64,000 bases of DNA from Zygnema cylindricum (lineage: Eukaryota; Streptophyta; Zygnematophyceae; Zygnematales; Zygnemataceae): the NCBI GenBank assembly GCA_037447655.1, contig JBBHKE010001179.1:5001-69000 (forward strand), given 5' to 3'. The position numbers and the translations under genes are program-made. Positions within the stretch are counted from its first letter, which is position 1, and each line of letters begins with the position of its first letter. Positions 45,600 through 54,242 of this stretch are shown here, one piece after another. The notes beneath the pieces were generated by a model, which was given only the letters and a program-made list of their open reading frames with translations, had not been told where the DNA came from and made no database searches.

Positions 45600-46146
45600 T
45601 ACACCGTCAATCGCTATTAGAGTAAAGGAATAAATAGCAAAAAAAAAAAAAATAGTGTTATTAACACTAATCGGGATTTTTTTTTTTTTAATATATATAC
45701 TAATTAATCCCTAACTGTAATTTGGGTTGCATTGAAAAATAAATACCCGCCCTTTCGATGTCTACATTAATATGTGTACCTGTACAAAATCTGACAATTC
45801 GTACTCCGTCGCGCTGTTCACACGGTCGACGGACGAACATATGAAAACGTGATTTTTGTCGACGAGTTTGTGTCTCTTTCTTCCAGTGCACATTCACATG
45901 TGTGCGCAATAATGTTAAGTGTCTTTTTATGCCTTTGTAATTCAAAAAGTACCATTTCGTACGGAAAAATCCTGTCCGTACGCCACACTATGTCCATCAC
46001 AGTGTACTTCCATTATTAACGCTAATTGAAAAAAAAACCTAATTAGAAAAATGGAAAAAATAAAATTATGGATTGTATTTCGGGTTTTTTTTTGAAAAAA
46101 GGGCACCGAATTGGCGTTATATACTCTAATAGCGATTGACGGTGTA
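45600..46146. mobile_element. TACACCG-family TIR element C (547 bp), TA target proven by empty site
   Basis: 25-bp perfect inverted ends including flanking TA (TACACCGTCAATCGCTATT at the left). The left arm of the duplication keeps the unoccupied site GGGTACTGTACC (reverse complement of 37489-37500), while this arm reads GGTA-[element]-TACTGG. This defines a TA duplication and the true terminus CACCG, consistent with Tc1/mariner-type integration. No transposase. Confidence 0.9.
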
Positions 46147-46150
46147 CTGG

Positions 46151-46352
46151 ACACCGTGAATCGTTATTAGCCTTATGTACGCTATATCGGCACCCCAAAA
46201 TTTTGACATTGATACCTTAAATATAATAAATTACACTATTTAAGGTCGTGGACCATAATCTGCCACGTCTCGTGGCACTAAATTAGAATGAATGACGCTA
46301 ATTTTTTCTTTACACTAATAATTTATATACGCTAATAACGATTCAAGGTGTA
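46151..46352. mobile_element. TACACCG-family TIR element D (202 bp)
   Basis: Ends ACACCGTGAATCGTTATTAG and CTAATAACGATTCAAGGTGT are inverted with one mismatch. It lies three bases beyond element C, in the next TA of the same empty site; the left TA is mutated to GA. Interior GCACCCCAAAATTTTGACAT resembles elements A and G. Confidence 0.85.
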
Positions 46353-47132
46353 CCTTTGCAACTGCCAAAGACGTTCAAAAACATTTTACAAGAAAAATTT
46401 ATGTATCGCAATTTTTTTTTACTTCCCGTAAAACATAAGCGTAATAAAAACATCAGGTCCGTACTGATTTCCCGAGGCTATCCCAATCTTTGACCTTTTG
46501 CAGGCGAATCTTTGCAACCCAACGCGTTATAAAGAAAAAAGCGAACCCTGAAATCGTCCCGATGTAGCCCACACCGTTCGATCGAGACCATCGGATTGAA
46601 CAACAAGATCACGTCGCCGAATGTCGCGTGTCAACGAAGCTTGCCACGTGACAACAAATCTGCGCCGTCCAAATTCACTAGATTACCATGCCGAGTCCCC
46701 ACATCGTTGAAGCAGAATGTCACGTCACAAGCACACTGGTATAAAACTAGTAAAACTATTGCCACATATTATTTTAAGGTCGCATGTGCCACTGAAACTC
46801 AGACAGACACTTCACCATAATAGCCAATCCTGGTTTACTGTAAATAAATGAATGGAACAAGAATGAAATTAAGTAAAGAAATCACAAATTGCTTCTTCAA
46901 AGGATTGTAACCTTCTGGACCTGTTGTGGAATGTGGAATGTAGCAATTCCGCTTTTTTTTTGTCTGCCATTCTTTGTTTTCTTTTAGGTTGAAATAAGTC
47001 TTCTATAATATTTATGTCGTTAAAAACCTTTTCAGAAAGGTTTATAACATGTTGTAGCAATCATTCTCACAACAATTTTCAGTTTTTCAGTTTTTTTTTT
47101 TTTTCATTTCTATTTTAGTGTCGTTTTAAAAT
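46353..47132. other. Upstream region of copy 4
   Basis: Inverse counterpart of 36780-37490. No gene recognised. It presumably contained the copy 4 promoter. Confidence 0.6.
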
Positions 47133-47392
47133 TTGAAGAAAACTATGAAGGCACCATTTTCTTTCTCTCAACTTTCTAGTAAAAATATCGACGAATGGAC
47201 ACAAACAGAAATACAAGGTTTGACAAATAAATCCATTTTAAATCTCGTCTCGCGCCATTTTCAAAGTTTTTTAGATCAAAATGGCGATGAAGAACCTTCT
47301 GAAAATCAAAAACAATTGGTAACTCTTCTCGACAATTGTTAAGATTCCTAGGATCGGGGGATAGAATGGGCGATCCCAATAAAGGGATTGAT

Positions 47393-47458
47393 GAGCCGGC
47401 CAGGATTTGAACCTGAGGTCAGTAGCTGTGAATGTACTAACCACTGTACCACCAGCTC
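47393..47458 (-). ncRNA. tRNA-like segment in TRIM repeat 1
   Basis: Degenerate cloverleaf bounded by GAGCTGG and CCGGCTC with A box TGGTACAGTGG and B box GTTCAAATCC. Same layout as 48125-48192. Confidence 0.6.
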
Positions 47459-48124
47459 AGGCAACTCAGGTGTTATGCTGGTGGGTCCAATTTTATATAG
47501 GTTTTTGTTGTGGATTTTACCACAATTCCGGATATCTAAGCTGGTGGGTCCAATTTTATATAGGTTTTTGTTGTGGATTTTACCACAATTCCGGATATCT
47601 AGCGCACGTTTCACCTACGTCAACACCCCCCCTCGAGAGGTTGCCGGTCATAATTGTCCTTGTAAACCTAGTCCCCCTGGCTTTGATACCATGTTATAAT
47701 CCCTAGAATCGGGAAATAGAATGGACGGTCAGGATTTGAACCTGGGACCACTGTAGCTGTGAATGTACTAACCACTAGTTGTGAATGTACTAACCACTGT
47801 ACCACCTGTGAATGTACCACCTGTGAATGTACTAACCACTGTACCACCACTGTACCACCAGCTCAGAAGCTCAAATCCACCAACTCAGTCCACCAGCTCA
47901 GAAGCTCAGATGTTATACTGGTGTGTTCAATTTTATATAGATTTTTGTTGTGGATTTTACCACAATTCCGGATATCGAGTGCACGTTTCACCTACGTCAA
48001 CACCCCCTCTCGAAAGGGAGCCGGTCATAATTGTCCATGTAAACCTAGTCCCCCTGGCTTTGATACCATGTTAAGATTCCTAGAATCGGGGGATAGAATG
48101 GACGATCCCAATAAAAGGATTGAT

Positions 48125-48192
48125 GAGCCGGTCAGGATTTGAACCTGGGACCACTGTAGCTGTGAATATACTAACCACTGTACCACCAGCTC
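48125..48192 (-). ncRNA. tRNA-like segment in TRIM repeat 3 (Pol III A and B boxes)
   Basis: 68 bases on the minus strand. A 7-bp acceptor stem (GAGCTGG with CCGGCTC, one G-U), D-stem GTAC with GTAT, A box TGGTACAGTGG (perfect TRGYNNANNNG) and B box GGTTCAAATCC (perfect GGTTCRANNCC) are 29 bases apart. The anticodon stem is imperfect and the variable loop is short, so it is tRNA-derived rather than a tRNA. TTTT follows about 10 bases downstream, a possible Pol III stop. Confidence 0.7.
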
Positions 48193-50865
48193 AGAAGGTG
48201 GGTCCAATTTTATATAGGTTTTTGTTGTGGATTTTACCACAATTCCGGATATGGAGCGCACGTTTCACCTACGTCAACAACAATTACCTCCTGTGGGCAG
48301 TTTTACACAAAGAAGATTATGAATTTGAAGACTGTACAACACTAATCGAATCCATTCCTTCTAAAGCGAGGGAAAATTGTGACACAATAGAATAGTGTGC
48401 GTAGATTCTTTGTTAGAGCGATATCCAACCGCGAGTATAAATGACTTGATAAGTTTATGTACATTCTTGGATCCTCTTAAAATGTCCGAAAAAATGATAG
48501 AATCTGCGATACAGAACAATCGGATTCCTTTACAACCAGAATACTTTACCACATTATATTTTGTTCAAAAGAAAAAAAAATCAGCTTGCAAGAAAATATG
48601 GAAAATAATCAACTGCAAATAGCTTCGGAGAATGGTATGGAAAATAGCTTCGGAGAATGGTATGGAAATGGAATTAGAGATGAAGAAAAATAAAACTCAA
48701 ATTGCAAAAATCACAGAAGCGATGGATTTGCTACTAAAAGAGTTAAAAGGAAAGATTCTTGAAATCTCGACTTGCAAGTAAGTGAAAATGGCCAGCTCAA
48801 AGGTGATTTTTCACATTTCCTTTCCTATGTGGAACAATTGCCTATGTAAGACAATTATTAAATTATTGTTTGATACTCTAGGCCTTCGCCCAAACCTATT
48901 ATACCTTTTGCTATACTTCCATTCAACAGCCCGTTCACGCATCACCAACCGTTCACGACAAACGACACTTCAAAAAAAGAGACAAATGTTCTTCCATATC
49001 TCTACTTTCTCTCTTTTGCATCCTTTCTCCCACCCTATCCATGGTCTCTCTGTCCCCTTACCATGTCCACCATCTATTTCACAATGCTTCTAATTTTTGA
49101 TTTTGCTTTCTTGTCCTTTCTTATCCTTTCTTGTCCTTTCTTGTCATTCTTTGTCTTTTCTCTACATACTTATTGATTTTTACTCCGCTCCAATGTGCAT
49201 TCAATAATTGTAAGGCTAGTCGCCAACCAATACCATAATGACATGTGTGCATGTGCGGTCACTACCCAGCTACAACTAAATTATATGTCATTTATATATG
49301 TCATTATGGGTGATGTCGCAAATCGCCTCGGAAAGTACATTGCGGCGAATATCGGGTATCCCCTAGAATTTTTACTCACCATCAATTACTGATCCACATT
49401 TTCTTTGTCTTTTTCTGTTGTTGGTTATTCACAAATGGGAAAACAGCCGAAGATGATTGCAACCACGGAAATTAGTGTTGATTGTGGTATTCATGATCTG
49501 ATCCTGACCGGCAACGGAAATGTTTTGATAGGTGGAGATTATCTTTCTCATTGGCAAATAGATACGAAAGAATGTTTTGCAAAAAGACAAGATCGTATTG
49601 TGGCTGCTCTCGCTTACCATTTGGGACAACTTTGGGTTGGTTATAATAGTGGAGAATTAGTGTTATTTGAAGACACAAAAGAAATGGTTCTACAATCTCA
49701 AGTTGAAACAGGGAGTTGTATCAAAGGTCCAATTATAGCATTTGAAAGGAATCGATGCTGTTTGGCTGGTCTTTCAAATATTTCGGAGTGGAGTTATGAG
49801 GAATCTAAAATTAAAAGTGAATGGAGATCTCCTATTCAAAAGATTTCTCTTACTTCTTTCTGCAAAGATGTGAGAAATCAACTTTGGTCAACTTGTGAGG
49901 ATGGAACCATTATGCGTTGGAGACTGAGGGAAAATTTAAAACAAAAAAATATAGAAAAAAGAAAAAGGAGAAAATCAAAAACATTTCCAGGTGAGTCAAC
50001 GAGATTTGTTTCTTCGCTTATGGCAAATGATTTTCTGTAGGGAGGACGAAACGATGGAAAATTATTTTGTTGGGATTTAGATGGCGAGTTTGTTAAGGAA
50101 TGGGAAGGACATCCTACAAGTATTTCTTCTTTACTTTTGGATGAGGAAAGGAGTTTGTGGTCGGGAGGAGAGGAGGGAAGTATTCGAGGATGGAAAGAAA
50201 CATGGGGAAAACCCATATGTGTGACAGTTTTGGAAGCACATTCTGGTCCAGTGCGAGCTTTGGTTTGTGGTTCAGAAGTTAGTGTTTGGTCCAGAGGTGA
50301 TGATAAATTTGTAAAGCAATGGGAACCGGTCAAAGAAGTTTTAAAAGAGAAAAATGAAAAAATTGAAAGTGTAATGTCCAGTTGAAGAAAACTTACGATC
50401 GAGCTTTCCTAGTGGGGTCGACAAGAAACAGTGTAAATAGTCACAGAAAAATGATGTATAATGTTGAATTAAACCTTTATAAAGATAGTACAGATTTCGG
50501 ATAGATGATAGTCAGATAGATGAGGATTTTAGGATTTGGTTGCAATTTCCAGTTGTTTAGTTATATATAAATAGTTAAATACATCTGTCCCTCTGACTCC
50601 TTGTGGAAACCAAGAATTATATACAAATTCCTGAAAAAATGGAAACAAGTTCAAGAAACTGGAAATAAAATAAATTTTCGAAGAAATTTTGTCCATATTT
50701 AAGTATTTGAGATGCACTTTCCTATTTGTCACCGACTAAAAAAAACGTACAAAACTACAGATACAGTGATGTCTAATGAAGTAGAGATTGATAGAAAAAC
50801 ATTTGTAAATGTTTGTTAGAGAGAGGACATTGAATTTTTGATTGCAAGTTTCACTTGATTTTTAA

Positions 50866-51045
50866 GAGTACTGCCGGTAATAAGCGGTAAATGCTATATA
50901 GGTGGCAATAATTGCATTTCGGAGGGGAGACTTCGGGAATCTAAAATTACATGTGAATAGAGATCTTCAATTTCATTGGCTAGTTTGGCATCATTCTGCC
51001 AATATTTGAGAGATCAAATTTTCAAAAATTAAATTAAAATTTAGG
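50866..51045 (+). pseudogene. Orphan WD40 fragment of the copy 3 lineage
   Basis: TAAGAGTACTGCCGGTAATAAG to AATTAAAATTTAGG matches 39641-39825 almost base for base, inside the decayed propeller of copy 3 rather than the copy 2/4 type. It sits exactly at the outer end of the right inverted arm, so it marks a duplication or recombination junction. Confidence 0.8.
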
Positions 51046-51049
51046 AGAG

Positions 51050-51105
51050 GGGGAGAGAGAGGAAGAGGGAGAGAGAAAGCGAGAGAGAGAGAGGGAGAGA
51101 GAGGT
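51050..51105. repeat. GA-rich microsatellite
   Basis: GAGAGAGGAAGAGGGAGAG-like sequence. Confidence 0.9.
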
Positions 51106-51208
51106 ACATGACAACGTTTGTGACACTACTCGCAACTTTTACTTGTGAGCGGGGATATTTTTTTTTTATCTATAGGTTCCAAAAAATGCTCCTGTGCAGT
51201 GGATGGAA

Positions 51209-51325
51209 TTACACCGCAAATCTTTATTAGTGTTCAAGTTTTTTTCGCCACTTAAAACATGTTTTTTTCGCGCACACTTGTCGGATTGTTAATCTGATGG
51301 GTGGAAGGCAAGATTCATATTGAGC
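51209..51325. mobile_element. Half copy of the short TACACCG-family element
   Basis: ACACCGCAAATCTTTATTAG, TTTTCGCCACTTAAAACATG and TTAATCTGATGGGTGGAAGG match the left half of other copies. The right arm is missing. Confidence 0.8.
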
Positions 51326-51329
51326 CGAT

Positions 51330-53297
51330 GTATCAGCAAACAGTTGCAATAATTTCCTTATTGATATAATGAAGTGAATGTACCGATTTCACCCAAAAAA
51401 GGTGCAAAAAATGCCCAAAAAAAGTACATATTGATCATCAATAGGACGGTACGGATACACAACACTAAGAACGACGACAATGCACTTAAATGGTTTTTTT
51501 GTGATTTAATTTTATATGTTAACCTAAATTCACGTAACTTCCAAGTTTGCCAAGATTCAATCTTCACATTATCCATCAATTGATCGCACGGAGAGATACT
51601 ATTGTGTATCTGTTCCTCCCCCTCTCCCTATCCCCTCTCTCGCCCTCTTCCTCTGCCCTGCCCCTCCATCTCCCTCTCCCTCTCCCTCTTCCCCTCCATC
51701 TCATGGAGAGATACAATTGTAGACCACAAAGTTATTTTGAGCAAAAAAAAAAAAAAAAAAAAATTGTCCATTAGTGTTATAAATTCGGCGCTTCTCCAAA
51801 TTCTCCAAAAAAACGAGCATTTGAAAAAAAAAAAAACGTTAGTAGCATTTGATTTGAAAACACAAAAAAAGACAACTGTCATAAAAAAAAAACAAATTAA
51901 AAAAACGACAAAATGACGAAAAAAAAGAACGTCATATTGAAGAATGGAATACTGTGAACTCTACAAAAATGGTAATTTGACTCCAATTCTTTTCCAATCC
52001 TAGATTAGTTTACTACCCGTAAAACTAAAAACTGTCACTTTTATTTTTTGAAACGACTCACCGATACTCTCCGAAACAAATTTCCCCTAAAAGACAAAAA
52101 AAAATTGGAATGAAGTGAAAAGTGAAAAGAAAGGAAAAACAAAAAGGACGAGGAAAGAAAAAAAAAGAGAAAAGAGAGAATAAAAGAAAAGCGACAAGGG
52201 AAAAAAGAAAAGAAAGGAGAAAATAGAAAGAAAAAAGGAGAAAAAGAAGAAAGGAGAAAAGATGGGAAGGGAAAAGTAAAGTAAAAGGGAAAAAGAAAAA
52301 GGTAAAGGAAAAGAAAAGGAAAGGAAAAAGGAAAAGAAAACATAAGAGAACGAATCTGTTTTCGTTTTTTTCTCTCTTTTTATTTTTTTTAAGATCGGTG
52401 TAAAGGGGCGGGATAAATTTCGAGATCTTCATATCTTCCCGACCGACTCACGTCCCGAATTGCCGGTCCCACCTATTTACCAAAAAGACAAAAAGAAAAA
52501 AAAAAAAATAATAATAATAATAATTAGTACATGTATACAACATAAATGTATAGAAAGGGGAAAGAAGAAAGCAGAAACACAAAGGAAAAAGAAAGAAGGA
52601 AGAAAAACCATGAATAAAAAAAGAGGAAGGAAGTGGAAAGAAAGAGAGGAGAGGAAAGAAGAAAGAAAAAAAGAAGAATAGAGAAGGAAAAAGGAGGACG
52701 ACGGACGAAGACAGAAGAAAAAAGGAAAAAAGAAAAAAAAGGAACAAGAAAAAAGAAAAAAGTAAAAAAGTAAAAAAGAAAAAGGAATGAGAAAAGTGAA
52801 GAATAAAAGGTACAGATCCACACATTTACCCAAGTTTAGATATAAACAAAAACTTGAAAAAAAGGAAGTTACGATAGTTTAAACTCGATGTGGTTTGTTT
52901 AAAAGTTGTTTGAAATGATATAACATTTTTTTTAAACAGTTTTTGAACTGTTTTGATATTGTTTTAAAATTGGTTTTAAAATGGTTTTATATTGTTTTTG
53001 AATTTGCTTCTGAATTGTTTCTGAATTGTTTTTTTTTTATATTTTTAAAATGTCCTCAAATTACTTTTTGCATTATTTAACAATTGTTTTATTATTGCAT
53101 TTGAAACCTGACCGTAACTTTTTCTTCTGGAATTAAAAACAATACATTCAAGTTTTCCAAATTTTATCTTAAACTCAAAATGTAAACCAAATCGTGAATA
53201 AAACCTACCCAAAAGGTAAGAAAAAAACCAAAACCAAATACGAAAACCTAAGCAAAATAATAATAAACAAACAAAATTGGAAAAATAATTGAAATAC
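51330..53297. other. Low-complexity region downstream of the FtsH-like gene; no gene recognised
   Basis: 51605-51705 is a CTCCCTCC-type pyrimidine tract. 52100-52345 and 52490-52800 are A-rich polypurine, with (AAT)n at 52505-52525. The C-terminal end exon of the FtsH12-like gene should lie in this direction but I could not identify it. A minus-strand GGGAAATTTGTTTCGGAGAG followed by GTGAGTC at 52060-52090 has splice-like edges but no recognisable match. Confidence 0.6.
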
Positions 53298-53835
53298 CTT
53301 TCTTAGTTCCTCGGGATCAATTTTCACTCTCTCCATAAAATCCGGAAGCATAATGGGATTCATCGATTTTATCAATTTTTCCGCATCCTGGGAAAAAAAA
53401 AAAAAAAAAAACAAAAAAAATAAACAATAATTAAAGACAGAAAACTTTGGAAAGGAAATGGAAAAAAAGCCAAATAGAAAACATGAGGACAATTTTTGAA
53501 AGTCATTAACTTTTATGAAATAGTTACCAAAAAGAAAAGAAAAGAAAAACCTTATATAGTGACCAATCATGAAAGACTGCGAAAAAAAAAAGAAACAGAA
53601 ACCCCGGAAACAACCACCAAAAAATGGAAAAACAAAAAAAAAAACATCAAAAAAATGCCCAAAAAACTATTTCTTCATGTGAAACGTTTTATGATAATTT
53701 CACATAATCCACAGTAATAATGGTGAACCAAAACGCTGAGAAAAATAGGGGCAAAGAAGGGGAGAGTGAGAGGGTGCGAGAGAGAGGGGGAGAGAGAGAG
53801 AGAGACAGAAAGACAGAGAGAGAGGGAGAGAGAGA

Positions 53836-53866
<31 letters not shown>

Positions 53867-54167
53867 GCTCTCACCAGTCCACTCATTCGGAAATTTTCAA
53901 ACAAAGTTTCGGTCAAGTAGTCAAGAATTTTCCGATTTTTTTTCAATCCCTCCATCGCCATTTCTTGGGACTCCGTTGTATACTGCAAAACCCCAAATTT
54001 GTAAAAACCAAATTTTAAGAGTACTCAGGAAGAGATTTGTGTTTTTTACAAGTATAGGATTTAAATTTGAACTTAACGCCTAATCCAAAAGAAAAGAAGA
54101 AAGAAAAAAAAATGCCTAAAAATATTTACATCTTCAAAAGGAAGAAAAAAAAAAAAAAAAAAACATA

Positions 54168-54242
<75 letters not shown>

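Larger units (their letters stand above)
47337..48279 (-). mobile_element. TRIM retrotransposon, three terminal repeats, with tRNA-like Pol III boxes
   Basis: Read on the minus strand, each terminal repeat begins TGTTGACGTAGGTGAAACG and ends in TAACA. Order: repeat (48069-48279), 66-bp internal (48003-48068), repeat (47692-48002), 66-bp internal (47626-47691), repeat (47337-47625). The internals start with TGGTATCAAAGCC, complementary (12 of 13) to the 3' end of plant initiator tRNA-Met. They end with a GAGGGGGGG- or GAGAGGGGG-type polypurine tract. The flanking ACAAT (47332-47336 and 48280-48284) is a perfect 5-bp target duplication. There is no ORF of its own. The 47337-47625 repeat has an internal ~60-bp tandem duplication. 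Confidence 0.9.
47145..50385 (+). pseudogene. NPH3-WD40 gene, copy 4 (disabled; TRIM insertion)
   Basis: The NPH3 exon starts MKAPFSFSQLSSKNIDEWTQ (47145) and is cut by the TRIM at 47337-48279 within LLDN-YLLWAV. It resumes at 48285 (LLWAVLHKEDYEFEDCTTLI). The 2-base frameshift shared with copy 2 occurs near 48390, followed by TAG. MSEKMIESAIQNNRIPLQPE lies at 48483. An extra-A frameshift follows at about 48575. The likely donor is AAAG-GTGATT at about 48803. The propeller exon near 49433 (MGKQPKMIATTEISVDCGIH) is the least broken of the family (LSHWQIDTKECFAKRQDRIV, LWVGYNSGELVLFEDTKEMV, LWSTCEDGTIMRWRLRE, then blades to ESVMSS). It has a TAG at about 50038 where copy 2 has Trp. It shows the acceptor position as AA, not AG (TATTCACAAATGGG), another possible defect. 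Confidence 0.8.
45018..50864. repeat. Right arm of the large inverted duplication
   Basis: Reverse-complement partner of 34030-38065. Elements C (45600-46146), D (46151-46352) and the TRIM (47337-48279) are inserted here only. Confidence 0.9.

Noticed and set aside
47407-47706. ORFs spanning the TRIM (for example 47388-47699 and 47759-48142)
   Set aside because: They run through terminal repeats and the primer site and exist because of the tandem structure; TRIMs are non-coding.
52058-52825. Multiple long Phe/Leu ORFs
   Set aside because: Antisense of A-rich polypurine tracts; no support.
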